Positions 1 through 10,224 of a stretch of 27,646 bases of DNA are shown here, one piece after another; the stretch's first letter is position 1; every line of letters starts with the position of its first letter. Location: the NCBI GenBank assembly GCA_003427395.1, contig BFEA01000327.1:1455310-1482955 (forward strand), read 5' to 3'. The DNA is from Chara braunii (Eukaryota; Streptophyta; Charophyceae; Charales; Characeae). The notes beneath the pieces are model-generated. The model worked only from the letters and a program-made list of their open reading frames with translations, made no database searches and was not told the DNA's origin. Position numbers and translations under genes: made by a program.

Positions 1-260
1 GCGCGCTCTCGCTGCGCACCCCCCACTATTTTTTTATTTTTTTTTTGAATTTTTTTTATTTTTTTTTGAATTTTTTTTTTTGGGGGGGGGTCTGGAGCCG
101 GGGCTGGGGGTGCCCACCCCCGGACCCCCGGACCCCCGCCGGGGCCCCGGGGCCGGGGCTTGACAACCCTGATGATGATGACGATGATCGCCCGCTGATT
201 TCCAACTGGCCTCCGCTCCAAATGATGATGATGATGATGACGCGTCGAATAAGATAATGT
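1..260. repeat. Low-complexity block: T-rich, poly-G, GC-rich, (GAT)n
   Basis: T-rich tract with GAA and TATT interruptions at about 29-79, then a G run at about 80-90, then GC-rich sequence to 160 with repeated GGACCCCC units. GAT/ATG triplet repeats lie at 171-188 and 222-240. On the minus strand the 222-240 repeat reads (TCA)n and sits just beyond the 3' end of LINE copy 1. A similar (TCA)n follows LINE copy 2, so this part is probably the LINE tail. The homopolymers could hold sequencing errors. Open frames here are composition artefacts. Confidence 0.8.
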
Positions 261-589
261 CGACTTTATTAACACACTCGCCTCCACCTCTCATCTCCCG
301 CCAACATGCACGTCCAGCTGTCTGCGATAGAGTAACCCATCGCCCACTGATTCCCGTTTTTTCCACGAGACCCCCTGCTGCACCAAAAACCCGCTATGGC
401 TGCTTCGAGGTAACGTACACATTGCCCGGAGATGTCGTGCAGTCCTTGGTTACCTCTCGCCACGTCAGAAAAGGCAGCTATGGAGGCCACTCACGCTTCT
501 GCCCAGCAGCAACCAGCGTCTACCACGCACGTTTCCCCGCACGCACACATTCTGCCCTGGTCCATCCCCACGAGCGTTGGCAAGCGTGT

Positions 590-2207
590 CACCCAAGCGC
601 GTCATCCCGACAAGATAGGGGGAGCGCAGCGCTCCCGGTAGCACTGCGCCCCCACATCCTACCCCCTCTCATCCTAACCCCTCTCTGTGTGTCGTCCTGT
701 TTCAGCCTCTCCCCTTCCTCCACCCTGGCTCCTTCCATCTCCAAAATACATCTCCTCCACCATATCACCCAGAGGATGGAGCGCCTTCCTAAACAGAACA
801 TGTTCTCCTCAAAGGTGCTTTGTTGGCCGCCGGGGTGGTATCCTAACAAAATGGTTTTCCAGTTCCACGCCCATAACGGATTAGGGACCACGTGCCGCTA
901 AATCCTGTCCCACCACTGCCATAATAGTACAGTTGAGGGGCACTGCAAGAAGATATGCTCCACCGTCTCAATGCGCCTTTTTGGCTGGAAAACCCTGCAG
1001 ACACCGTCGGCACCATGGTAGCGCATGCCCTTGCTGATCTTACTATGTGTGATCAATTAACCAATTGTTTGTTGGCAGGCACCAGTGGGCTATATGCCAT
1101 TGCAGGGAGGAGATCTTGGCCGGTCTCAACTTGCATTCCCTAAACCATTTCATAGACCTTAGTAGTCTGATATCCACATTGTGGTGGCGCTGCCACCTGT
1201 CCTCCACCACATCCCGGACCTTCCGTTTGGGTCTCAACATTTGGTATGTCCTTTTTGTCTTTTGATCAGCCAGCAGCACCGGCTTCTGTCTCCCCCGTTC
1301 CTTGGGGGGTGGCTGGACTCGTCCTAACCCCCCGCCACTCCTCTGGGTCGAAGGGAAGGTCGTCAATCGAGGTCATGGTTCTGTACACTTTGTGCAGACT
1401 CCGTTAGTATTGCCACCACTTCCGCAATCTTTATGTGCTCTTCCAGTTCATGGTTTGTGTATCTCAAAGATCCCCCACCCTTAAGGCCCCATGCCTCACC
1501 CATCCCTTCCATGGGAAAGTCTGAGTTGCACCTCACTCGGCCGAGGTGGTCCATGATCCATCTGTTACCAAACAAGGGTTGTCTACTTACTTTTTCCCAC
1601 CTCTCCGGTGTTGGCCTATCGAGGATTGGGAGTTTCCTCCACGTACGCAAAAGGCGTGGTCAGTGCTCATCTACTGGGTTTCTGTTTCTATACGTACTTG
1701 GGATCCTCCAATATCTACCCTCTAGCCAAACCAGACGATCAGTCTCTGGTGGGGTCTCTTGGGCCAAAGCCGCAATTTGCATCAGGGCTATAGGGGTCCA
1801 AGGGGAGGCAGGCGAAAATATGAGGCATTGTATCCATCGTAGATTGAGGGTTTGAAACTGTGTAGACGGGTCAATAATCCCCAGTCCTCCTTCGGCCTTG
1901 GGCTGGATTACTGAATCCCATGCCACCCTACTGATAGAATGAGAATTTTCATTCTCCCCTCTCCATAGAAACGCCGCTAGCGTCCGCTTGAAAGTTTTCA
2001 GTCCCCCCGTACTCACTAGACACAGAACGGCTTTGTACAAGAGGGTGACCAGTACAATATTGTGATGATCAAAGCCCGCCCAAATAGCGACGTATGCTCC
2101 TTGTCCCATCCGGTTAATTTAGTCTTCGTCGGGGCAACTATCCAATTGTCTTTCGTGTTGGACTCTCCTTTTGCCGTAACCGACGCCCCTAAAATCCTAA
2201 GGGGCAC
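590..2207 (-). pseudogene. LINE copy 1 ORF2 C-terminal part: RT thumb, connection and zf-RVT zinc motif
   Basis: Pieces in several minus frames match copies 2 and 3 in order. At 1660-2207 are TSLFGRALI, AAFLWRG, SRVAW and GGLGIIDPS, the post-RT region of plant-type LINEs. At 1363-1650 is SRQPLFGNRWIMDH, matching the copy 2 segment LRQPLFGNRWITDQ. At 1043-1366 is AKISSLQWHIAHWCLPTN, the start of the zf-RVT domain. At about 955-1045 is PWCRRC followed by EHIFLQC, giving the C-x2-C ... H-x4-C zinc ligands. At 590-891 is WKTILLGY then GRRSILWVIWWRRC, the usual tail. Stops interrupt it, including one within the 890-960 stretch. It keeps Trp codons at three positions where copy 2 has TGA, so it is useful for reading the damage in the other copies. 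Confidence 0.85.
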
Positions 2208-2868
2208 ATCCGGGGGTAGCCAGGTGATTCGAAGGTTTTCGGGGGGGCCTTCCCCCTCGATGGTGCAACCACCAGCCTACGGTTTTCTGTCCCCAATTCA
2301 TAGACATGTCTAAGAGCCTACAAAAATGTGTCATAAGTACTCGAATTTCCTCCAAGTTCCGCGCATTCACCTCCACCATAATAGTAAGGTCATCTGCAAA
2401 CAAGGAACGGATCAGGACGGCCTCCTCCGGTATGTTTGCAATCTTAATCCATGCGAGGTCCTTATTGTGCCTCATGTTAGCCGATAACGCCTACATTATG
2501 ACCAGAAACAAGAATGGGGGGTCTCATTGTCTCACCAAACTCTGGATCTCGAAGGGGGGTGTTACTGAGTCATTTACTCGCACGCAGGTGGTGGTGTTTC
2601 TATGCAGAAATCCTATCCAACGACGGAAATCCGGGCCAAAGTTCGTTTTTTTCACGCATTTTTCCGCGAAGGCCCAGTCCACGTGGTCAAATGCCTTCTC
2701 AAAGTCGATGGAAATGATGACAGCGTTGACCTTGTTTCGTCGAGACAAACTAACCACTCCATTTACCAACATAATCTTTTCTTGTATGTTCCTGCCGGCC
2801 ATAAAGCTCGTATATGCTGGGTGTATAATGACCTTGAGAACCTCCGCCACTTTTACAAAAAGGCACAA
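2197..2868 (-). pseudogene. LINE copy 1 RT palm (motifs A to C)
   Basis: Minus 2524-2868 gives the fingers-palm segment with SIDFEKAFDHVDWAF, motif A, whose Asp binds catalytic metal. It is followed by FGPDFRRWIGFLH and SLVRQ. The next codon is TGA at 2524-2526 where the family has the Gly of RQGDP. The frame continues with DPPFLFLVIM and a TAG at the position of an acidic residue in copy 2. Minus 2197-2475 carries LFADDLTIMVE, motif C with both catalytic Asp, then KTVGWWLHHRGGRPP, which matches copy 2. So the catalytic Asp triad is still encoded but the frame is broken. A second partial copy of the motif A region lies just upstream. Confidence 0.88.
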
Positions 2869-3613
2869 TCCACGTGGTCATATGCCTTTTCAAAGTCAGT
2901 GAAAATTATGGCAGCGTTAACCATATTTCGTCGAGACAGGCGAACCACTTCATTTACCAACATAATATTTTCTTATACGTTCCTACTGGTCATGAAGCCC
3001 GTTTGTGCTGGGTATATAATATCTCACGAGGACCTCCGTCATAATTGTCATTCGATTTGCCAACACTTTGAACAACATGTTTTATATAAATGTGAGGAGT
3101 GTGATAGGTCTGTTGTACCTAAGTTTCATCTTATCCCCCTTCTTGTGCAGTAGAGATAGTTCTTTTCTCCCCACCATTTCATTGTAATATTGATTTTTCC
3201 AAGTCTTAGACCGACAAGTGTAGACAAGAATTTCACTTTATCGTCAAGCTCTATCTTCGAGGATATTATCAAGTTAATACAAATATCATGTACCAAGTTA
3301 CAAATCTTTTTGGCCAAACAATAATGTCCATTCACACTGAGAATCCAATCTTTCTCATATCGAGCATAATAGACTCGGACTTGTTCAATTATGAAATCAC
3401 TACAAAACTACGATAATTCATATTGGCCATGAAGCCCATTTGTGCTGGGTATATAATGCCTCACGAGGACCTCCGTCATAATTGTCATTCGATTCGCCAA
3501 CACTTTGAACAACATGTTGTACATAAATGTGAGGAGTGTGATAGGTCTGTTGTTCCCAAGTTTCATCTTATCCCCCTTCTTGTGCAGTAGAGATAGTTCT
3601 CCTCTCCCCACCA
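2671..3613 (-). repeat. Stuttered RT segment: two overlapping direct duplications
   Basis: About 180 bp at 2671-2849 is repeated with divergence at 2862-3041 (offset 191-192). About 193 bp at 2984-3176 is repeated at 3421-3613 (constant offset 437). The 2862-3041 block carries a second motif A, DFEKAYDHVDCAF, with Cys in place of Trp. Between the second pair lies 244 bp of AT-rich sequence (3177-3420) that matches nothing else here. On the minus strand the RT therefore starts, restarts and restarts again, each time overlapping the piece before. The copies differ at many sites, so this is either old duplication or joining of related elements. Confidence 0.85.
3177..3420. other. AT-rich 244-bp insert between two RT repeats
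   Basis: This is the sequence between the duplicated blocks 2984-3176 and 3421-3613. It is clearly richer in A and T than its flanks. On the minus strand part of it lies in a 69-residue open frame that joins RT-derived residues at one end, but its own residues match no LINE motif I know. It could be filler from a repair or template-switch event, or a remnant of another element. No terminal repeats or tail are visible. Confidence 0.5.
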
Positions 3614-3650
3614 CCTCTCCCATCTCTCTGGCTTCCCACACCTGTCCATA
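3408..3650 (-). pseudogene. LINE copy 1 RT fingers fragment (motifs 1 and 2)
   Basis: The 77-residue frame contains GRGELSLLHKKGDK then NNRPITLLTFMYNMLFKVLA. This matches copy 2 (GEGILTLLYKKGDK, NYRPITLLPVAYKILSKALA). These are the RT finger motifs just before the palm. The frame runs out where the AT-rich insert begins, and the next RT piece restarts inside this same region, so the fragment is cut off from its own palm. Confidence 0.85.
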
Positions 3651-3785
3651 GTATTCTCATATATTCGAATTCAATTTCGACCACGTACATTCCAAAAACT
3701 CATTAGAGAGGTCATCAATGTCTGGTATTTTCCCTTCTTCCATTTGAAGAAATGTTGTCAAAATCTTATTTTTTACAACAGTCTC

Positions 3786-4376
3786 TCAAAGTGTTCCCGC
3801 TGCTGTGGGGAAAGACGCTTCTCGAAGGTGGCCAAAACTCTTTAAGATCTTTGGCCCATGCCTCCTTTGCGACTCCGAGATCTGAGACGTATACAAGTGT
3901 TTGAAGAATGTTCTCGTGATCAATGTACAGTTGGCCGTGTCCGTTGCCATGACTTCCTCCCGTTTCTCTCGGTCATAAAGTTTCTCTATCACGGTCCGCC
4001 ATGCTCGGGTTGTTGCTATACTGAAAAAGTGTGTATCCATCGTTCCCTCTTTAGTGAGTTTGGACATTTTTCCTCGTAGCCAGATTCCTTGCCATCTACA
4101 CTTTTAGAACTGGAGAAGCTAGTTTTTCAATCTCTGGATGATGGCGATATGTTCCTGTGAATTTGCCTGTTGTTCCAGGTTTTGCAAGTCCTTATGGAGT
4201 TATGAGTGTCAATTTCATGTCGATAGCGTAGGGCTGCCTTCGCTTTAGAGTATTCCGTAAATTTCTTTGCGAGGAAGATTTGTCCATTATTGGACCATGT
4301 GCGAGGATTTGACCCATCAGTAGTGCGGGGAAAGGTGTTGCCCACCGCAAGTGAAGGTGGGCCTGCCAATATGTGC
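3786..4376 (-). pseudogene. LINE copy 1 linker between endonuclease and RT
   Basis: Minus 3786-4067 reads GTMDTHFFSIATTRAWRTVI, then an FFKHLYTS block. This lines up with copy 2 CQMDASFFALARTRTRRSCI and FFKDLFTSS, the linker just before the RT. The upstream frame at 4127-4369 carries a YRHEIDTHN block and belongs to the same linker by position. In-frame TAG and TAA codons occur near 4100-4130. The linker restarts at about 4370 after the foreign insert. Confidence 0.75.
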
Positions 4377-5289
4377 CCAGGCCTGGGTACAGGCCAGTGT
4401 GATCACCCTAAAGGGGTCGTATATGTGTGGGGAATTGAGGCCTCGTGGGGCCTTTATCAGATATGCATATGTTTTGCGCTTTTTCCAGAAGTTGCAGCCT
4501 CGACGGGCAGTTGAGCCCAGGGCCCCGTACAGTTAAGGCACTGGGCGTGTGCTTTCAGAGGCTGACAAATCTTACAACAGTCACGGACCGATGACATGAC
4601 AGCATTGTCAGCAGATAGTGGCCGTGAGCCAATGAGATTACAGCGAGCATGTGGAGGTTCATGGCCTGCCTGGACATGCCCAACTGTAAAGGGCCCAGGC
4701 CCGTAACTGCAACTGGGCTTGGGTGCAAGCATTGAGGCCCGACTGGAAGTTATTGGATGCTCGTCCAGCCAGGCCTTGAGGCAGCAGAGGCTGAGCTCAC
4801 TTTCCATATAGGAAGGTGAGCATCGTTGGGCAGCGGATTCTGGCCGAGGCAGGCAATGCGGCCACACTGCTGTGTTGCAACTTCGTGATCTGCACGAAGC
4901 TGCCGGTTGGGTCGCGCGCACAGACGTCGTGGTGTGAGGTGCACTGTTGAGCAGTGGGCGCACGATAACCATAGTCGGGTTGTTGGGCGCAGGTCTGGAT
5001 GGCGATGGCGGTCTTTGGGTGTTGAGAATGCACACTGTGGGAAGTCAGGGGTGATGAGGGGAGAGACAAGATACATACCTGGTCCATGAGGGAGGTCAAC
5101 TATGGTGTTGACGTCGTGTACCTTGGTCTTCAAAATCGAAGTCAGCCTGTTGCGTGAACGCTGGTGTAGGAGGATGGGCGAGTAGTGTAGGTTGTGCGTT
5201 GGGCGCCAGACAGAGTAGGAGCGACATTGGATACGGTGTTGGTGTGACCTGAGGGCTTGGACATTGGCTCGAGAGTTCATTGTATTGCT
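4377..5289. other. About 0.9 kb of foreign GC-richer sequence inside LINE copy 1
   Basis: Here the LINE linker is interrupted. Copy 3 needs only about 0.8 kb between the end of EN and the start of RT; copy 1 has about 1.9 kb. The insert is richer in G and C than its flanks and has no LINE motif. Its longest minus frame (4457-5035, 192 residues) has a Cys-rich stretch near its C-terminus (DCCKIC then CLNC) with His and Cys upstream (HEPPHARC), possibly zinc-binding. An overlapping minus frame at 4750-5280 is 176 residues and low in recognisable content. I recognise no family. Neither terminal repeats nor a poly(A) tail is visible. It could be captured host sequence or an unrecognised element. 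Confidence 0.5.
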
Positions 5290-6330
5290 CTTATCTGGAT
5301 GGAATCTCGGTATGCATTTGCGCTCTCTACTTGTACATGACTACTTGGACATCTGTGTGATTTCCCAATTTTGTTTTTTCTATATCGCTCTTGCTCATAT
5401 TCCTTGCACATGTAAGATGGGATCCAAAGAGAGGTCTTTGTTGGTACCAGTATTGCCATGTGCCCTGTATCATGTGCACAAAATGTTCTTCTTTCAATAG
5501 AGAGGTATTTAGCTTGTAAGAACCGGATCCCTAGTCCGGACTCTTCCTCATTGTTAAAATCACCCCACATGTTTTGTGGTCCAGGCTTGGGTACGGGCTG
5601 CGTGGGAGGATGCTGACCATCTGAGTGCGCCTTCTAGGTCATTGGAAAGAAGTATCAGGTCTACAAGGGATTTGGATAGTCGTGTCGGATCGTTGTTTCT
5701 TATGCACGTGAAAGTACTGTCATTCAAATGGAGGCGGCAGAAAGTGTCAAAGACGGAGAGGTAGTTACATAGATCAGAAATCATCTGCTCGTCTTCGTCT
5801 GCCGCAAAGGCAGACGACTCCTATGGGTTCCATTTGTCCCACCATCTTTCTGGGGTTGCATTAAAATCTCCAGCAATGATCAATGGGATTCCTTATGGCA
5901 GTTGTGCACCAAACCCCTCAAAGAATGCCCTCCTCTCCTCCACTGTATTGGGGGAGTAGATGCACAAAACGCAGATCAATTCCAGCTCAAGCATACCGAG
6001 CACTGATACCCACTGCCCCTCGCGTTCGTCAGTTACCCCGTGATTCAGTGAGCCATCTTAAACCTTGAGTCAGGGGGTATCCATATTTCTACCCCTGTTG
6101 TTTCGGGTTTGGGAGCGTGGGCCCACACCGTGGGGTGTGGCCAGACCATCTTATGGGCTCTATTATGTTTTCGTTTATCCTTCAAATGGGTCTCTTGAAT
6201 ACAAATCACGTCCGGATATCTCCTGCCCCCCACACTCAGAAGCTGGTTGCACATGGTCTGATGCTTTTCCGGGTTAACTGTTGCCAAACCATTGATGTTG
6301 ATGGACCTCAGGTCAAGATCTGCCGATCGT
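5290..6330 (-). pseudogene. LINE copy 1 apurinic-type endonuclease domain and start of linker
   Basis: The EN nicks target DNA to prime reverse transcription. On the minus strand: LDLRSININGLATVNPEK (about 6260-6330) is the N-terminal motif; YPDVICIQETHLKDK (about 6180-6215) carries the metal-binding Glu; LIIAGDFNATPERWWDKW (about 5830-5885) is the GDFN motif, with an in-frame TAG soon after; the 5560-5784 frame covers the LVDLILLSNDLEG region where SRIDxFL normally sits. A frame change then gives SLDHKT, a likely version of the SDHKP His motif, and YKLNTSLLKEEHFV, the typical post-EN segment. Arg and Ile of SRID appear changed to Leu-Val. Stops and shifts make it inactive. Confidence 0.85.
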
Positions 6331-6663
6331 ACACATTACTGCCAAGCCGGTTACCTACAATACAACGTGTCAATGCCATTTGTCCCTCTAAGCGTTTTAT
6401 TTCATAGGGTGGGAGGGGGATACTCACAAGGGCTGCCATCTTTTAATATTCCATTTGTCCAAGGACAAAAACTTTTTTCCTTACCATTCTACACAGGCAC
6501 CTACACACATCTTCATCGGTCCAAAAGTTGTTGCCCTTAATTTCCAGACACTATAAGTCCAGCAGCGTGTTATGATTGTACCAGCACAGGTTGGCTGTCT
6601 TATTTGGTCTAAAGAGGAGGAAGGAGTCGTTTCGTGCCATCTGCTGTCCACACCCTTCCATCC

Positions 6664-7152
6664 TCATTGCTGCCCTGGCCCCCGGTGCATACTGTTGAGG
6701 ATGACATTTCCTACTTGTTCTGTGAATGCTCTATCCCTTTCTTTTATATCCTCGATATGAGACGGGAATTCCCAACCATGTAGTGTGACCCCTCCCTTAT
6801 CCCCAACCGGGGAGGGCCCAGCCTCCCACTTCCCATCAGTCTTCCTCATTGGGATCACCAATACGTCATCTGTCTTAGAGAGGGGGAACTCAAAGAGGCC
6901 TCTTTCAATGAGCTGACACAACTTCAGCCGCCGCGAAGTCAGCACCTCGTCTAACCCTGATACTAAAAAGGGCCTCATTTCACTGCAAAACACGCCAAAC
7001 CTACGTGGCGGTGGTGTATTTGTCCCAGTACATTCAAGATCATGTTGATGAGCCAGAACGTATCTGGGTCGATTTACAGCCCAATATGTTTCAAATGTCA
7101 AGCTGCAAGCAAAGCTGGGAAAGTCGAAAAATACAGTACACATACTACACAA
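6664..7152 (-). pseudogene. Possible ORF1 C-terminal remnant of LINE copy 1
   Basis: A 162-residue minus frame lies about 340 bp upstream of the EN start, where ORF1 should end. Residues from RLKLCQLIERGLF to the end vaguely resemble the region just upstream of EN in copy 3 (23535-23990), with a shared short Trp-containing block followed by a helical, charged stretch. The match is weak and made by eye. No zinc knuckle is present. The alternative is a chance open frame; its length and position make the LINE reading more likely. Confidence 0.45.
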
Positions 7153-7450
7153 CCTGTTATTTATTTATTTATTTATTGGGCCAAGTACGTTGGAGTCACA
7201 CCCAACATTTGGAATAGGCAACTTTAGCCGTTCCCGAAATGGAGCAAAAAAAGCGACCATGTGGGTCATGTCTGATGCAGTTTTACACCTCCGCTAAACT
7301 TGCACATTTCGAAACTCACATCATGACTCCGGCCCCACTTTGCCTTTTCTTGCCTATTTCAAACTAAAAGTGTGTCATTTTTTACTAACACAGGATACTA
7401 CTTCTCCCTTCTCCCTCACTTGACACACATGTTGTTTTTGATTCCCGTGT
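7153..7450. other. Junction between divergent LINE copies 1 and 2, with (TTTA)n
   Basis: About 300 bp with no recognised coding sequence. A TTTA tetranucleotide repeat lies at about 7157-7177. Copy 1 starts to the left on the minus strand and copy 2 homology begins at about 7450 on the plus strand, so the two LINEs are head to head. No promoter motif is clear. Confidence 0.5.
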
Positions 7451-8844
7451 CAGAGGTCAGATTTCAACAAGAAATAAACATCCAAGAACAAATCCTTAAT
7501 TATGAATCTCAAGAGAATGGCGTAGAAGATCTTCAAACGATGGATGTCCAGGATCTCAAAAAACAACTCTTGACCTTTGATCAACATCGTTGGCGGGGTT
7601 ATATAGTCAGAAGCAAACTTTCAAAGTTTTTGACTGAAGGACATTGTCAAATGGATGCATCTTTTTTTGCTTTAGCACGCACAAGGACTAGACGTTCATG
7701 CATAAACGCCTTGGTGAATGCATCAACACCTAGGGATTCTGCCCTAATGTATTCTTCCGCGGGTAGTCTAAAAATTGCATATGATTTTTTCAAAGACCTC
7801 TTTACTTCCTCAAAGGACTCTACAAGACAACAGGAAGATGACTTAGTTGTAGAACAATTTTTAGTTCCTTTGTCTCAAACTCTCACAGAAGGGCAAAAAG
7901 AAAAATGGAACCGCCCCTTAACAAAGGAGGAAATATGGACAGCGTTGCTACAAATGGAGAAAGACAAAACTCCTGGGATAGATGGTCTACCCAAGGAATT
8001 TTGGGAAACCATGTGGAATACCTTCTCTTCAGATCTGATGGAATATTTTGAATCAGTCCAGGAAATGGGTTGGGTGGGGGAATTAGTAGGGGAAGGCATC
8101 CTTACGCTACTATATAAGAAAGGCGACAAAACGAACATTAGAAATTATAGGCCGATAACGCTCCTACCAGTGGCGTATAAGATACTATCAAAGGCATTAG
8201 CTAATCATCTCATTCCTGTAATGGAAGATATTATACATCCATCTCAGACTGGGTTCATAAAAGGAAGACACATTCAGGATAACATTCTCCTTATCAACGA
8301 AATTGTCAAACTTTCTCGTCAGTCTAAACAAAATGCAGCAATAGTATTCATAGACTTTGAAAAAGCCTATGATCATGTAGACTGGAAGTTTCTAGATGCT
8401 TGTCTAGAAAAAATGAATTTTGGACCAAAATTGCGTCAATGGGTAAAAATTTTGCATACAAGTGTTACTACGAGAATACAGGTTAATGGTCTTCTTTCAC
8501 CACCTTTGCGCCTCCAACGATCGGTAAGGCAAGGGGACCCTTTAACTTCATTCCTGTTCGTAATAATCATGGACACATTGGGAGCAAATCTTAGGGCTAA
8601 TCAAAATCTTAAGCGGCTTTGGATCTCGGGAATTCTTGACGAGACTATCCCTATTGCTTCTATGTCTGCAGATGACCTTACAATAATAATGAAAGCCTCA
8701 GCTACTAATATGGAAGAGATTAAGGCGTTAATGGCTCGATTCTCAGGGTTGTCGAATATGATCATCAATTGGGGAAATAAGACTCAGGGTTGGTGGATCC
8801 ATTCAAACAGGGATCGCCCCCCAGAACAGCCGAGAGTAAAGTGA
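7372..8844 (+). pseudogene. LINE copy 2 linker and reverse transcriptase (490-residue open frame)
   Basis: Residues 1 to about 27 are probably flanking sequence; LINE similarity starts near residue 28. The linker has FFALARTRTRRSC (98-110). RT motifs follow: DKTPGIDGLPKEFW (198-211), LLYKKGDK (246-253), NYRPITLL (258-265), QTGFIKGRHIQDN (292-304), FIDFEKAYDHVDW (326-338, catalytic Asp328), SVRQGDPLTSF (384-394) and MSADDLTIIM (431-440, catalytic Asp434 and Asp435). The usual aromatic residue before ADD is Ser here. The triad is intact, but the protein ends at a TGA (8842-8844) in the position where copy 1 has Trp, so thumb and zf-RVT are cut off. The ATG is only the first available start, as the true ORF2 start is lost. 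Confidence 0.92.
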
Positions 8845-10224
8845 CTTCCATTAGAAGTTCCTGTGAGGGTGTTGGGGATCACTCTTACGGCACTAGGCAA
8901 ACCAATTTCGAATGATGATTGAATTTCTCGTCCGACGATTGACAAAATGAATCAATGGAAGAATCAGCAAACCTCTTTGTTTGGAAGAGCATTGATTATT
9001 AATAATGTGGTCTTAACCTCCATATGGTATAAATCCGCATTATGGGCATTAACTAAGTCAAGTACAAAAGAACTAAAGAAATTGGTGGCGACATTTCTTT
9101 GGAGGGGCAACCATGAATTAGAAAACGTTATACCTAGAGTAGCATGGATTTCCCTTATTCAGCCTGAACTCCGGGGAGGATTAGGGCTTCTTGATCCGAC
9201 TCTACAATGTAAATTGCTAGCACTCCAGTGGATAAAGGATCTGATTTTTTCTAACGATAAGCCCTGACAGCCAATGGCTCTGGAACAAATCCGAAGATTG
9301 GTGCCACTAACCACAGAAGACACTCATCCCCTCACGTGGATCGAGGATTTATTTTGGAGCATTCCAAGGGCAAAGACACTATCCAGGGAACATGGATTGA
9401 GGGGGGCGGATAGAAGTGACTTACTGTTGGACAACTTATGGGTGTCGTTAATAAAAACATGGCGCAGTTTGCCCCTACCTAACAGGTCATTCCCCTCCCG
9501 ATATGAGGAGGTACTGAGACAACCCCTCTTCGGCAACAGATGGATCACAGACCAACATGGTGTTGTATTCAAGAGTTCCGATCCCCCTTGGTCACTGTGG
9601 GTTAAAAGAGGAGTGTTAAGGGTTAAAGACATATGGGATACGAGAAACAAGGATTGGATGACAAAAGAACAATTAAGAGGCAGACTCAGGTATGCCCACC
9701 AACTATCAAAAAACTTGGAACAGATCATCTACTCTATTCCCTTAGCGTGGGTTTGAACGCTAAAGAAAGGAATCTTCTTCAAAGAGGGTGATTGGGTAGT
9801 AGGAACTGATGCAGAACAATGGGAGGTGGGGCAGATCGTTCACACTCACTCAGAAGAGGCTATTGTGAGTATTTGTAAAATGACTAAAGATGATGTCTTA
9901 CATTCATCCCATAACGCTCAGGTAAAATCCATCTCATTCCTGGACCTTTACAGGATTCGAGTGTTTTTCTGCTCTTCAACAAAAAAGTGGAGAGCATATC
10001 ACCCTCATTGTCCCATTCTAGATCTCCCCCTGGACCCGGAGGAGTCGATCTGGCAGACAAGTAAGACAAGGAAACCACGAACTCTACATTCCATCACAGT
10101 CAAGGTTGCTTATCGTCTTCTCAGACCAAGGGTGGACGTAGCGGCAGTAGTGCAGGAACGATGGTCAAGACACTTGAATATTCATAGAAATACTCTTAAA
10201 AATATCAAACTCTTCAGCAGTTAA
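8845..10224 (+). pseudogene. LINE copy 2 ORF2 middle: thumb and connection region
   Basis: Same frame as the RT. After the TGA at 8842 it reads LPLEVPVRVLGITLTALG, TGA at 8920-8922, then ISRPTIDKMNQW and TSLFGRALIINN, ATFLWRG, GGLGLLDPT, TGA at 9265-9267, PMALEQIRRL, LRQPLFGNRWITDQ, VKRGVLRVKDIWDTRNKDW, TGA at 9754-9756, EGDWVVG and on to TAA at 10222. The first three TGAs align with Trp in copy 1; the third also aligns with Trp in copy 3. The 9754 stop has no clear counterpart, though an Arg in copy 3 is near. This region follows the RT in plant-type LINEs and has no separate catalytic role. Confidence 0.88.

Larger units (their letters stand above)
240..7150 (-). mobile_element. LINE copy 1 (L1-like), heavily degraded, with internal insertions
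   Basis: Read on the minus strand this is one non-LTR retrotransposon: a possible ORF1 C-terminal remnant (6664-7152), EN (about 5570-6330), linker (5290-5570 and 3786-4376), RT fingers and palm (2197-3650), thumb and zf-RVT (590-2207), then 3' sequence with a possible AATAAA (plus 265-270) and a (TCA)n tail. The order is standard for the L1 group. Many stops and frame changes rule out function. Two things break colinearity: about 0.9 kb of foreign sequence at 4377-5289, and a double repetition of RT sequence at 2671-3613. Copy 2 is its closest relative here; the thumb sequences align without gaps. The 5' end near 7150 is uncertain, and 240-590 is assigned only by position. Confidence 0.85.

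Noticed and set aside
257-901. Long plus-strand open frame of 214 residues
   Set aside because: It lies opposite the C-terminal part of LINE copy 1 and its 3' region, has no motif, and its residues are the complement of recognised LINE sequence.
5035-5100. Short spliceosomal intron on minus (GTATGT ... TTCCCACAG) in the insert of LINE copy 1
   Set aside because: Only about 45 bp, and no protein evidence on either side to support splicing.
4377-5598. Near-identical 18-bp direct repeats (CCAGGC.TGGGTAC.GGC) at 4377-4394 and 5581-5598, which look like a target-site duplication of the insert in LINE copy 1
   Set aside because: LINE linker sequence (YKLNTSLLKEEHFV) is recognisable at 5290-5570, inside the supposed insert, so the repeats do not bound the foreign piece.
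8842-9756. TGA read as Trp (altered code or recoding), since all four in-frame stops in LINE copy 2 up to 9756 are TGA and three align with Trp
   Set aside because: In copy 3 one of the same Trp positions is TAG, other TGAs replace Arg or Gly, and TAA and TAG stops occur in all copies. Decay of TGG and CGA explains it more simply.
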